NCBI GenBank assembly: GCA_023131225.1
Contig: JAGLZW010000033.1
Span: 1-64,000, forward strand
Origin: Candidatus Bathyarchaeota archaeon
GTDB lineage: Archaea; Thermoproteota; Bathyarchaeia; Bathyarchaeales; SOJC01
Direction of reading: 5' to 3'
DNA length: 64,000 nucleotides
The stretch's first letter is position 1; each line of letters begins with the position of its first letter. The translations under genes were made by a program, and so were the position numbers. Positions 34,995 through 43,986 of the stretch are shown piece after piece. The notes under the pieces are model-generated. The model did not search any database. It saw only the letters and a program-made list of their open reading frames with translations, and was not told the DNA's origin.

Positions 34995-35993
34995 TCAAGA
35001 GTCAAAACGCAAGGCGTTTTCATATGCCATGGAAATAATTCTTAGATCTTGAAGAGCTTCTTCTCCAGATGGACTAGGTGAAATATCTGTATTCACACAG
35101 TCGACGAAGTACTGGAGTTCTTTGAAATAGCGATCAAGTGAACGCTCGATCTTTCCAACTTTCCTTCTAAGATCGTCAGCAATAATTCTCACCACGCTGG
35201 GAGAGGAACGAACTACAGACGCGTGTTTAACTGTTCCATACAGCTCCACGCTTACTTTAGGATCTTTCGAAAACCAGCCCACGGTAATAGTCGCAAGCAA
35301 CCTATCTCTAAATCTTAGAAGACACATTGCGTGATCTTCAAAGTCCATGTTGAATCTGTATCCTAGGTAGCTTTTTGCATCGACGGCGTCTCCAAAATAC
35401 CACCTAAAAAGACTTACCAAATGAACCCCTAAATCCAAAAGGGCTCCGCCGCCCATCATCTCCTTGTTGAACCACCATGCGGGCACGGGGGAGGGTCTAC
35501 CGAGTTCGCCCCTTGGAGAGAAGGGGCCTGCACTTATATTAGTCGCATAAGCAAGTTGTATATCACCTAACGTACCGCTTTCTATTTTGCTCTTCAACTT
35601 ATTGAAGTCCTCACTGAACCGTGATGGGTATCCCACCATAAGTTCTATTCCTTCGCGTCTAACATGAGATAGAACCTGTTCTCCTTCTGCTGGATTTCTA
35701 GCCAGAGGCTTTTCTAAGAAAATGTCTTTTTTTGCCTCAGCAGCCCTACACGCACATTCGCAGTGAAGGAAATTGGGTACTGCTATTATGACTGCATCGA
35801 TGCTCTTATCATTAAGTAACCTATTGTAATCAGTTTGAATGTTTTTGATTCCATTTTCTCTAGCAAATTTCAATGCTTTTTTGGATGAATCGGCCACCGA
35901 GACTAGTTTGGCGTTTTTGAGTCGAAGACAGTTTTTCAAATGAACTTTCCCAATTGATCCTAAGCCTATTATGCCTAAATTCACGTTTCTCAA
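34995..35993 (-). CDS. Gfo/Idh/MocA family oxidoreductase (paired with DUF362, copy 1)
   Basis: A 332-residue NAD(P)-dependent sugar oxidoreductase. N-terminal Rossmann motif GIIGLGSIGKVH (about 7-18), FLEKPLARN (about 92-100) with the catalytic Lys, and the substrate-side GGGALLDLGVHLVSLFRWYFG (about 176-196). The family oxidises or epimerises hexoses, inositols or UDP-sugars at position 3. Two paralogues at 48033 and 52320 share AYATN...GPF and PVPAWWF-like blocks, and all three sit next to a DUF362 gene. It lies upstream of DUF362 copy 1 on the same strand. Confidence 0.88.
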   Translation of the reverse strand: MRNVNLGIIGLGSIGKVHLKNCLRLKNAKLVSVADSSKKALKFARENGIKNIQTDYNRLLNDKSIDAVIIAVPNFLHCECACRAAEAKKDIFLEKPLARNPAEGEQVLSHVRREGIELMVGYPSRFSEDFNKLKSKIESGTLGDIQLAYATNISAGPFSPRGELGRPSPVPAWWFNKEMMGGGALLDLGVHLVSLFRWYFGDAVDAKSYLGYRFNMDFEDHAMCLLRFRDRLLATITVGWFSKDPKVSVELYGTVKHASVVRSSPSVVRIIADDLRRKVGKIERSLDRYFKELQYFVDCVNTDISPSPSGEEALQDLRIISMAYENALRFDS

Positions 35994-36060
35994 GCCTGCA
36001 CACCTTTCTTATTGTTGCGGCGCTCACCACAATTAATTCCCTTTTTTGGCGCCATTTGTA

Positions 36061-36789
36061 CTATTTGATCTTAGCCATAATTCCGATATTGGATCCAAAA
36101 AGGCACATTAATCTGTCGTATCTTTCAAAAAAACGCATAAATCTTAGGAGACTACTCTCATTTGATGGCGTCCTATTGCTCCAGTCCATTCTCTTAAGAC
36201 TGAGAAATGGGATGTGAATAAAATCTGTACCACGTATATCCAATATTTCTAAATCGCTTCTCTTGAATAACTTTTTAACCTTGAAATAATGGAAAATATG
36301 CAGTCCATGTCTGCGGCCACCTTCACCTATAAGAGACCACAACCAAAGTTCTAATAACTGGGTACTTATATAGTTAGGAACTGTGACAAATAAATAACCT
36401 GATTTTTTAGTCACTCTTACTAGTTCCTGAAAAGCTTTGGTAAAATGAGGTATATGTTCCAACGCTTCTGAGCATACAGTTACGAAGCCTGAGCCATCCT
36501 TAAATGGCAGAAACTGGGCATCCCCAATCACGAAATCCACGTTTTTATGATGTCTCGACCTTCTTGCCAAATTCTTTGCTTGTCTAATCGAACTTGATGA
36601 GAGGTCAAGTCCCACTACATTTTGACATTTTTCTGCCATCCTTATAGAAAAACCGCCCTTTCCACAGCCAACTTCTAAAATACTCTCAATATCTACGGAA
36701 ATGTTTGACTTCATCATCCTCAATATCAATTGATACCAAGGATCAGCCAGCGAAAGTTTCCTTTTGATCATCAAATCAGAAAAATTCAC
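36061..36789 (-). CDS. Class I SAM-dependent methyltransferase
   Basis: A 242-residue enzyme with motif I ILEVGCGKGGFSIRMA (about 37-52), motif II VVGLDLSSSSIRQAK, the acid loop VIGDAQFLPFKDGSG, and VTVCSEALEHI (about 104-114). The lid and C-terminal part (RRHGLHIFHYFKVKKLFKRS) fit methyltransferases acting on small molecules or glycans (UbiE/Methyltransf_11 type). Located just upstream of the MocA-DUF362 pair on the same strand, 68 bases apart, and so probably modifies a surface sugar. Substrate unknown. Confidence 0.82.
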   Translation of the reverse strand: MNFSDLMIKRKLSLADPWYQLILRMMKSNISVDIESILEVGCGKGGFSIRMAEKCQNVVGLDLSSSSIRQAKNLARRSRHHKNVDFVIGDAQFLPFKDGSGFVTVCSEALEHIPHFTKAFQELVRVTKKSGYLFVTVPNYISTQLLELWLWSLIGEGGRRHGLHIFHYFKVKKLFKRSDLEILDIRGTDFIHIPFLSLKRMDWSNRTPSNESSLLRFMRFFERYDRLMCLFGSNIGIMAKIK

Positions 36790-36832
36790 ACTGAAACCTC
36801 ACCAGTCTTTACACATATTACCTCTTCTCAAC

Positions 36833-37216
36833 TTACAAAGATAAAGCATGCGTAGAAAAAAAGAAAGGGGAGTCCATCCAAATATTGTGTTCCCATGAAG
36901 AAGTAGCTATCCGTGCTCCATAGTTGAGCAAATACTCTCCGGGAATGGTGAATCCAACCCATTTACCTTTCGGGTTATTTCTAGGGTACACTTTGAAATG
37001 TAGCACATAGCCCCAAGCGGTCTCCAATCCTAGTTCATCTATTGTCCACGTCAAGAGTAGCACGTCCCTTTCTCTTGCCTATCTTCTCCACAGTCACCGT
37101 CCTAAGAGGTGGAGAAATCAACCGTACACGGGAGAGAATATCAACAAGCAAGGAAAACGAGCTTTCGTCAACTGCATGTTCAGAGGGAAACTCGTCGGTC
37201 ACCACAACAGGTTTTC
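36833..37216 (-). pseudogene. Degraded coding remnant of a possible exported protein
   Basis: Two overlapping minus-strand frames look protein-like in sequence. The upstream one reads VTDEFPSEHAVDESSFSL and VRLISPPLRTVTVEKIG up to a TGA. The second, one frame over, reads TWTIDELGLETAWGYVLHFK, NNPKGKWVGFTIPGEYLLNY and ends STHALSL. Together they may be one gene broken by a frameshift. No family is recognised, and non-coding chance frames cannot be excluded. Confidence 0.35.
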
Positions 37217-37326
37217 TTTTCTTTTAGATACACGAGTTTTTGAAGCGTCTTCTTTCGCTTCTACAGCCCGTGGATATGAATGACAGTTTCGGATATCTAA
37301 AAAAAAAAGGAGGTTTGATCGTGGTT

Positions 37327-37348
37327 CTAGATGAACCGTTTCATCTAG
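37327..37348 (-). terminator. Palindromic hairpin after secreted-protein gene
   Basis: A perfect 9-bp inverted repeat (CTAGATGAA, loop CCGT, TTCATCTAG), 29 bases after the end of the 37377 gene. Likely terminator or mRNA-stabilising hairpin. A palindromic regulator site is an alternative. Confidence 0.5.
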
Positions 37349-37376
37349 TCCACAGGCTCATGACCAGCTGCCCAGT

Positions 37377-38333
37377 CTATACTTCTAATACATCTGCGTG
37401 TGCGACCACGTAGATATCGCCTGACAGACCAGACACGGTATACGTGTCGCTCACCGCACTTATCCCTGCGTGAATATAGGGGTACTGACCTGGAGCAACC
37501 GTGTACTCGCCTTGGCTATCTCTCGGAAGCGGTTCAGAGCCCACGTAGAGCTGAGTGTTCTGCATCGTCCAGCTTGTGTGCATCATGTATGTAACTGTGG
37601 CGGTCGAACCATCGTAGTCTATTGTGACATTGCCCACCAGAGTCCCCTTACCAAGGTCGCACTTAGCTGCTCCTGCCCAGACGTCGAATGTATAAGATCC
37701 AGGTGCGAGCGGTCCGTTGGACCAACCCCAATTTTTGAAATCTCGTTTCCCGTCTCCGTCAAAATCCATGGACATGAAGCATGTAGCGTATCCGTCGCCG
37801 TACGCGAAGGCAGTTTCACCACGTGGCGGTGGTGGGCCCTCGTATATCTTGATGTGTATGTGGCAGAAGTTGTGAGCGTAGTTTTCGTCGATCCAGTCCA
37901 CGATTGTGAAGGTAATTGGTGCACCTGTTCCTGTGTAGAAGATCGTGTACTCATGATCCACGTTGCTGAATGGACCCCAATTCACATCCATTCCGTCGAT
38001 CTGTAGGAAAGAGTGACCACTAGGCGCGGGAAGAGGGCTTGTCCAAGTCGGGCCGTAGGTGAATGTACCGTAGAACTCATCAGTGTAGTATTGGGCGTCA
38101 CCGGCAAAGATAACCCATCCATAGGTCGGGTCGCACGATATGAACCACCCCTTTGCCTCAATGCGATATACTCTTCCTGCCTCTAGGACTGGAGAAGTCA
38201 CTGGTCCGCCAGTGCTGAGGACGTCTGCTTCCCATATGAGATGTCCTTGTGCTTTTGCACCAAGTATCGGAACCGCAGTGATTATTAATGCGAAAAGCAA
38301 TGCTAGCGCAGATATCATTCTTAGTTTTTTCAT
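37377..38333 (-). CDS. Secreted protein, unknown family
   Basis: A 318-residue protein with a clear signal peptide (KLRMISALALLFALIITAVP, then ILGAKAQ, cleavage near residue 30) and no membrane tail. It is rich in Gly, Tyr and Trp with beta-type repeats: an N-terminal domain with GRVYRIEAKGWFISCDPTYG and a C-terminal domain with PGSYTFDVWAGAAKCDLGKG. A DGDGKRD stretch could bind calcium. No sorting tail of the VPEVPLG type is present, so it is likely secreted or carried on the cell wall. It has strong compositional bias towards G and C relative to neighbours. Function unknown. Confidence 0.7.
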   Translation of the reverse strand: MKKLRMISALALLFALIITAVPILGAKAQGHLIWEADVLSTGGPVTSPVLEAGRVYRIEAKGWFISCDPTYGWVIFAGDAQYYTDEFYGTFTYGPTWTSPLPAPSGHSFLQIDGMDVNWGPFSNVDHEYTIFYTGTGAPITFTIVDWIDENYAHNFCHIHIKIYEGPPPPRGETAFAYGDGYATCFMSMDFDGDGKRDFKNWGWSNGPLAPGSYTFDVWAGAAKCDLGKGTLVGNVTIDYDGSTATVTYMMHTSWTMQNTQLYVGSEPLPRDSQGEYTVAPGQYPYIHAGISAVSDTYTVSGLSGDIYVVAHADVLEV

Positions 38334-38579
38334 TTCTAACACCTAAGTTTTGCGTGAAATATGTTCTGTTTCAGGAGATATAAATATTGATGAAAGATAA
38401 TTATAGAAGAAAAGTCTAGTTCGTGAGGTTTCTAAATACTTGATAGGGAAATCTTGAGCGATAGTGTAGGGGGTGAACTCCCCTACGCGCATACACAAAC
38501 ATTTTTTGATTGAATGATCAAAGAGAATACGCGTAACAAAAGAAGTTACCCGCATATATCAACGTTCCAAATTGTTTAT

Positions 38580-40049
38580 CTAAATGTACCCTAACGCTCG
38601 CAGTCTCTTCTCTATCTCTTCGCTTTCTTTTCGCGGATGAACAGGCCCAAAATACGACAAGTCCAAGGTGCTTTTAAGTAGTTTTCTAAGATTATCTTTT
38701 ATCTTGGGATGTTCACCTGCAATGTCTACTTTTTCAAACGGATCGCTTTGAATATTGTATAGTTCTTCTTTTCCATCCCGATATAATATGTACTTATGAG
38801 ACTGTGTTCTAACGCACTTAGCTGCTTCATCAATTTGCTCAAGCTTAGGGATAATCAGCTTGAATTCTGGCGGTGAATTTCTCAGAGTTTCCCCGCTTTC
38901 TGCGCAGACAAAATCATGAACTTTTTGATCTTTAAATGGCAGTAAACTTTTGCCTTGTATCCTATCTCTAAACCCTTTAATCTTCAAGATATCTAATACC
39001 GTGGGAAAAACATCTGCGAGTGATGCAAGGTTTGAAATTCTCTTTCCTCTGGGAATTACATCGGGATAAACCATTATCAATGGGACATGAATCAAACTGT
39101 CGTACAAGCAAAACTGGTGTGAAGCGAGGCCGTGATCACCGAAATTCTCGCCGTGATCCGAGAGTATTATTAAGAGGGTGTCTTCAAAAATTCCTTTGTC
39201 GCAAAGAAAATCGACGAGTTCTCCTATTCGATAATCCAGATATGATATGGCACCATCATACCAAGACTTAACGATTTCCCACTCTTCTTCAGACACTTGG
39301 AATTCGTTTGCCATAAAATGATATTGGCCATCGTCAGAAGCAAGACGATTAAGTCGCCTAACATCCGAATTACGACCACGCATTCTTTCTCCTGTATGGC
39401 CACAGATCTTGCTCAAGAGAAGCTCTGTTAGATAGAGTTTAGGTTCTTCGAGAGAGCTGCAAAATCTCTTCTTAAAAGGGCGGGGTGGGTCATGAGGTGC
39501 GTGACAACAGAAGAGATTGGTGAACAGAAAGAAAGGTTTTTTCTTGTTCCACTTGTTCAGGAGGCTTTTAATCTTCTCAACGTTTCGATAAGTCCACCAA
39601 TCGAGTCCGTAGATGAGAGTTCTAATAACATCTTTCGGGCTCTCTTTAACAAACCTAAAACTCTTATACGGTACGGACAAATCAAAGTACTCTTGAAAAC
39701 CTTTTGTGAATCCACTTGTTACATTAAGAAGCCCGTTACTAGATACGCCTATCGTTTGATATCCATTCCAATTCAGAATCTCTGCTAAAGTAATGTTTTC
39801 TCTGTTAAGGGATATCTGTCTTCCCATAGTCTTATGATAAGAAGGATATTTTCCTGTAAATATCGAGGCGTGAGAAGGAGGACTCCATTCCGCTGTTGCA
39901 AAAGCGTTCTCAAAAAGAACACCTTTTTTCGCAAGCCTATCAATGTTAGGACTCGTTTTACGGTGATAACCGCAGCATGAAAGATGATCCACCCTAACCG
40001 TATCAGCTACAATAAGAATAATATTGGGCATTCGTTCTTTTTCATTCAT
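38580..40049 (-). CDS. Sulfatase-like enzyme with Ser at the nucleophile position
   Basis: A 489-residue alkaline-phosphatase-superfamily sulfatase. PNIILIVADTVRVDHLSCCG (about 8-27) gives the first metal Asp, AEWSPPSHASIFTGKYPSYH (about 52-71) the nucleophile site and ILSDHGENFGDHGL (about 305-318) the second metal site. The usual C/S-x-P-x-R box is S-P-P-S-H: Ser instead of Cys and His instead of Arg. So either the Ser is converted by a radical-SAM maturase or the enzyme is a phosphodiesterase or phosphoethanolamine-type transferase. The tail ends RLRALGYI. ATG at 40049 preferred over TTG at 40070. Confidence 0.8.
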   Translation of the reverse strand: MNEKERMPNIILIVADTVRVDHLSCCGYHRKTSPNIDRLAKKGVLFENAFATAEWSPPSHASIFTGKYPSYHKTMGRQISLNRENITLAEILNWNGYQTIGVSSNGLLNVTSGFTKGFQEYFDLSVPYKSFRFVKESPKDVIRTLIYGLDWWTYRNVEKIKSLLNKWNKKKPFFLFTNLFCCHAPHDPPRPFKKRFCSSLEEPKLYLTELLLSKICGHTGERMRGRNSDVRRLNRLASDDGQYHFMANEFQVSEEEWEIVKSWYDGAISYLDYRIGELVDFLCDKGIFEDTLLIILSDHGENFGDHGLASHQFCLYDSLIHVPLIMVYPDVIPRGKRISNLASLADVFPTVLDILKIKGFRDRIQGKSLLPFKDQKVHDFVCAESGETLRNSPPEFKLIIPKLEQIDEAAKCVRTQSHKYILYRDGKEELYNIQSDPFEKVDIAGEHPKIKDNLRKLLKSTLDLSYFGPVHPRKESEEIEKRLRALGYI

Positions 40050-40166
40050 GTTGGATGGAAGTGCTTTCAATTTCCCAGCTCCTGAAAGGCAGCCTAATAG
40101 TCATGCATTTGGTTTACAGTTTTTATCAATTCAAGATGGAATCTTGTACAAAACATTGCGCACGCA

Positions 40167-42317
40167 CTAATAGTCACTTCTGAGCGTAAAGAAGATTTCG
40201 CTACCTCCATTAGTGTATATCTTGTTAAAGGCTATCAGGCTAGAACTCAAGTCACTGGTATTCCACACATGCCCAAACACATATCCTCGTCCAAAAATCT
40301 TGCCATCAATTGTGTTGAATTTCCTCAAATACACGTATGCGTTCGTGCGATCGAAAGAGGTTGCATTAGTAAGTATCTCTGTCTGGGCTCTTGGAAAAAC
40401 TGCATAACTCATCAGTGGAAAGGATACTGATACTACATCTGCATAGATTAGTGTGTTCGCAGTTAAAACTATGTTTGAACGCACCCATCTAGTAGCGGAT
40501 ACATCAACGGATTCGGTCAAATATCCAACACCATAAAAAAGTACTCTGTCAATCCTGTATCTGCTCAGAGATATTGAATACGATGTATCTCCAGTTATTT
40601 CGTAGACGAAACCTGTTTCAAAAAGAAAAAGGGACGCAACAACAACAGTAGTCAAAAAAAATGGTGCGAAGTTTCTTCGAAAGCGAAGGAAAAAAGAAAA
40701 AAAGGAGTTACCTCCTATCACACAAAAAGGCGCCAATAGCAGAAGCGATATGTGATAAGTGCGAGTAACGTTCAACAAATTGAAACTTGGAGCAACCAAG
40801 GGTAACAATACGAATACCAGCATGGCCAGAGACATTACAACATATTCATGATCGAACCTGTCGCTAGTCTTTCGTTTCAGGACAACAATCACAACGCCCA
40901 ATACTATAAAGAATTGCACTAAATAGTGAAAGCCTCTCCCAAACCAGTGTCCTATCGACGTTGCAGGTTCTCCCACGCCAACCGCCCTTAAGACATGTCC
41001 CGGACGAGCTGAAGGAGCCAAAAGATCGTCCCAAAAGTTTCTTTGTATGTTTTCCCCCATTTCAACCAGTGATACAAAGCTAGCTGATTGAGAAGTATAT
41101 ATATACCAAGAAAAAGCCATCACAACGAATAGTACGACATGCGTGAGCGTAATTACAGATTGTTTCTTTCGGATGAACGAAACAAACCATGAAAAGAAAA
41201 TGAGGATCAAAAAAACGTAGGAAATCCCATAGTGACTCACAATCATTCCCACACTGAAAATTGTAAAGAAAAGCATTTTGGTGGTCGGACTGATTTTTCT
41301 GTGAAACACTACTAACAATGACAAGACTAGAAAAAGTTCGCTAATCATCTGAGTAGGTAGACCGGGCAGCTCATAGAAAAATGTCATACCAGCAAGAATG
41401 ACAAATGTTGCGACAAAAGCAGCTTTCTTTTCCATGTATTTTTGATACAACTGATACAAGCCGACAGGCACAAGCGCAAATATCATGGGGTAAACTATCT
41501 TGAATATCCATGTCCCCTCTAGATCAAGAATTTCCGCGTATATTGCCGGGAAAATGGTCACGCTTAACATTTGACTTGTTCGGAGAACGACAGCGTCACT
41601 CGGGCGTAAATTCCATATCCCATTCTCGCGAGTGTTCTCAAAGACATAATAAGCTGGGTGGACATCATAGCCAACAATGTAATTTGATACTAAAGACCCA
41701 TGGAGCAAAATCGCAACACTAATCATAAGTAGAATAAAGGGCCAGCTCGTTCCAGATCTAATAGAACCTATGAGAACCGCTAGCGCAACAGTTCCTATCA
41801 GTAGAAGCAAAATCACACTATTTCCGTTGAAATTTGCCAGAGTTGTCCCTAGTATTGCGAGAATTGGTAGACAGACAGACAAGACCAAAGGCAACGAAAA
41901 ATCGATTTTTTCTTTGCTTCGTTGTCTATTCTTGTTAAGAAGGAAGCAAAGTACGCAAAGGAATGAAACTGTGGAGTTCATTGCAAGAAGCAAAATGGGA
42001 GTAGATAGAATGGCTACCTGAAATAAAAGACCAATCACATTCAGCATTAGCCCAAGAACTAGGCTAAAGACTACGCTCAATCCAACAGAAAACAAGAATT
42101 TTTCCGCAGAATCAAGACCAGGTAGCTTGAAGAAAAGGAGAAGAATCATCCCTGGTACAATAGTCAAGTAGATGAAACCTAAAACTTGCCTTGCAATAGG
42201 AACGTCCAGCAGAATTGCTACATCAACTAGAATTTGGAGATTAATGATTGCCAAAATAAGTGTAATCCAATCTCTATTCTTGTTGTCCACCAATCGCTTG
42301 TCACTTTTGTATGTCAT
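40167..42317 (-). CDS. Large multi-pass membrane protein (DUF2206-like)
   Basis: A 716-residue protein with about a dozen membrane helices in the first 550 residues and an exported C-terminal domain of about 150 residues (RYRIDRVLFYGVGYLTESVD, TEILTNATSFDRTNAY). The layout and the run of DWITLILAIINLQILVDVAI then GFIYLTIVPGMILLL match archaeal DUF2206/DUF1616-type membrane proteins, often found with GTs and thought to be GT-C glycosyltransferases or flippase-like proteins. It lies within the glycan cluster. ATG at 42317 is chosen, 37 bases after a TATA-like element. Confidence 0.75.
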   Translation of the reverse strand: MTYKSDKRLVDNKNRDWITLILAIINLQILVDVAILLDVPIARQVLGFIYLTIVPGMILLLFFKLPGLDSAEKFLFSVGLSVVFSLVLGLMLNVIGLLFQVAILSTPILLLAMNSTVSFLCVLCFLLNKNRQRSKEKIDFSLPLVLSVCLPILAILGTTLANFNGNSVILLLLIGTVALAVLIGSIRSGTSWPFILLMISVAILLHGSLVSNYIVGYDVHPAYYVFENTRENGIWNLRPSDAVVLRTSQMLSVTIFPAIYAEILDLEGTWIFKIVYPMIFALVPVGLYQLYQKYMEKKAAFVATFVILAGMTFFYELPGLPTQMISELFLVLSLLVVFHRKISPTTKMLFFTIFSVGMIVSHYGISYVFLILIFFSWFVSFIRKKQSVITLTHVVLFVVMAFSWYIYTSQSASFVSLVEMGENIQRNFWDDLLAPSARPGHVLRAVGVGEPATSIGHWFGRGFHYLVQFFIVLGVVIVVLKRKTSDRFDHEYVVMSLAMLVFVLLPLVAPSFNLLNVTRTYHISLLLLAPFCVIGGNSFFSFFLRFRRNFAPFFLTTVVVASLFLFETGFVYEITGDTSYSISLSRYRIDRVLFYGVGYLTESVDVSATRWVRSNIVLTANTLIYADVVSVSFPLMSYAVFPRAQTEILTNATSFDRTNAYVYLRKFNTIDGKIFGRGYVFGHVWNTSDLSSSLIAFNKIYTNGGSEIFFTLRSDY

Positions 42318-42353
42318 ACTCACTGTCTCTGACCCATATCGTAAGACAAGAGA

Positions 42354-42363
42354 CTTTATATAC
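42354..42363 (-). promoter_or_regulatory. TATA-like element between divergent genes
   Basis: CTTTATATAC on the plus strand, GTATATAAAG on the minus. Position is 37-46 bases before the DUF2206 start, suiting its promoter; it could also serve the divergent gene at 42464. Composition and spacing only. Confidence 0.4.
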
Positions 42364-42463
42364 GGGTTTGCTCTCTTGTACAAAGGGAGAACACATAAAC
42401 ACTAAATCATGTAGGCATAGGTTTTTAATCTATATTTATGATAGAATAGGAAGTGTAAAAGGT

Positions 42464-43966
42464 ATGTGCACCCCGAAATTCAAAATGACTCTGGCCGTCA
42501 TTGTTCTTTTTACGATTCCTCTTCTTGTTTCAGCAATAGCACCGTTAACGAGTTACTATACTATTTTTAGTTCAGGGTCAATTGCTTCATCTGAAACTCA
42601 ACAAGCATCCACTTATGAGAGTGAAATGCGAGCTCTATTTGTTCACGGTTTGAATATGCTTTATCCAGATTGGGAAACAATCTGTGACACTGTACAGGGC
42701 TATGGTGTCAATAGTATTGTTGTTGAAGTTCTGTACACTTCAGGTTCTCGGTATCCAAGTAATTATGTGTCATCTTATACTAGAGATGAATTAACTCCTG
42801 CTATACAAGCTACACACTCTCGAGGGATGAAACTACATGCCTCGTTCAACGTTCTTTTAAGTGCATTGAGCGATGAACATAAAGCTGTAAGCTCAAGCGG
42901 AACATTATGGGATTGGACTGACCCAACAAATCCTACAGCTTTAACTCATTTGAGAAACTTGACTGAGGAACTTTGTTCTTTTCAAGTCCAGAGTGGAATT
43001 CAAGCTGGAGATACGATAGACGGATTTATGCTTGACTACATAAGATATGATAATAACGATATGCCATATGGAGAATATGCACGGCAAAAACTAGAAACAT
43101 ATCTGGGTGAAGCAATAATAAATTGGCCCGGTGATTTTGCACCTGGAATGTCAAGACACACGGAATTTCTAGAGTGGAGAGTAACCATTATTGATGATTT
43201 AGTAGGAGATATGCAAAGTTGGGCATTAGGAGTCAATCCTGACTTAGAAATCTCAGCAGCTGTTTGGGGTTGGCCGCCAACAAATCCTACGTATAACAGA
43301 ATGTGGATAGGACAAGACCAGAATAAGTGGATTAAAGAAGGATGGTTAGACTTTGTTTCCCCAATGATTTACACAACGGATATAAGCACAATAGCTGCGA
43401 TGATGCAAGAATATCAAGAATATATGGTAGCGGGACCAGAGGGAAAAATTCCTCTAGTTCCTTTCATGACTAACTGTTTCCCTGCCACCGTACCTGCCGA
43501 CCAATTCAAGCAACAGATCGACACTATTAGAGCTAACGGAGCTGACGGATGGATTATCTGGCGTTATGGTGGACCAGGCGATGGACAAGGCTCAGTTGCC
43601 CCTGACATTAGGGATTATCTCAATCTAATTGATTTACCTCAGGTCTTCTCGTTGAGAGAGATAGAAGTTAATTGTACAGGTCGTAATGCAACGATTACTT
43701 GGACCACAGATAAGCCGGCTACCAGCACAGTTGAATATGGCACATCCCCATTATTCAATGCATCTTACGAATATCTATCGATGAATAACTTCCATTACTG
43801 GAACATTGACCATGTTGAAGGAACCATAATAGAAGATACTACACCAGTTACGAGTCACATGATAACTCTGACAGGTTTGCAGGAAGGAACACTTTATTAT
43901 TACCGCGTACAAAGCCAAGATTCATCCGGTATCACCACCACCAAGGTCTACACCTTTAAACCTTAG
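42464..43966 (+). CDS. Exported glycoside-hydrolase-like protein (GHL10/PF02638-like) with Fn3-like tail
   Basis: A 500-residue protein: signal peptide MTLAVIVLFTIPLLVSAI (about 7-24), the short SGSIASS stretch, then a TIM-barrel of about 350 residues. Barrel marks are ALFVHGLNMLYPDWETICDT, DGFMLDYIRYDN with the likely catalytic acid, SPMIYTTDI and GADGWIIWRYGGPG. The C-terminal 95 residues form an Fn3-like domain (NATITWTTDKPATSTVEYG, YYYRVQSQDSSG). These proteins probably cut a polysaccharide outside the cell. The following gene is a tandem paralogue. ATG at 42464 is chosen for the signal peptide. Confidence 0.82.
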   Translation: MCTPKFKMTLAVIVLFTIPLLVSAIAPLTSYYTIFSSGSIASSETQQASTYESEMRALFVHGLNMLYPDWETICDTVQGYGVNSIVVEVLYTSGSRYPSNYVSSYTRDELTPAIQATHSRGMKLHASFNVLLSALSDEHKAVSSSGTLWDWTDPTNPTALTHLRNLTEELCSFQVQSGIQAGDTIDGFMLDYIRYDNNDMPYGEYARQKLETYLGEAIINWPGDFAPGMSRHTEFLEWRVTIIDDLVGDMQSWALGVNPDLEISAAVWGWPPTNPTYNRMWIGQDQNKWIKEGWLDFVSPMIYTTDISTIAAMMQEYQEYMVAGPEGKIPLVPFMTNCFPATVPADQFKQQIDTIRANGADGWIIWRYGGPGDGQGSVAPDIRDYLNLIDLPQVFSLREIEVNCTGRNATITWTTDKPATSTVEYGTSPLFNASYEYLSMNNFHYWNIDHVEGTIIEDTTPVTSHMITLTGLQEGTLYYYRVQSQDSSGITTTKVYTFKP

Positions 43967-43986
43967 AAATCTGGATTTGGAAAGGT

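Noticed and set aside
37042-38006. Plus-strand frames across the secreted-protein gene (including a 178-codon one)
   Set aside because: They are antisense shadows of a gene with a clear signal peptide and regular beta-domain pattern.
38343-38555. Minus-strand frame of 70 codons upstream of the secreted-protein gene
   Set aside because: Composition looks random and the region more likely holds the promoter of the secreted-protein gene.
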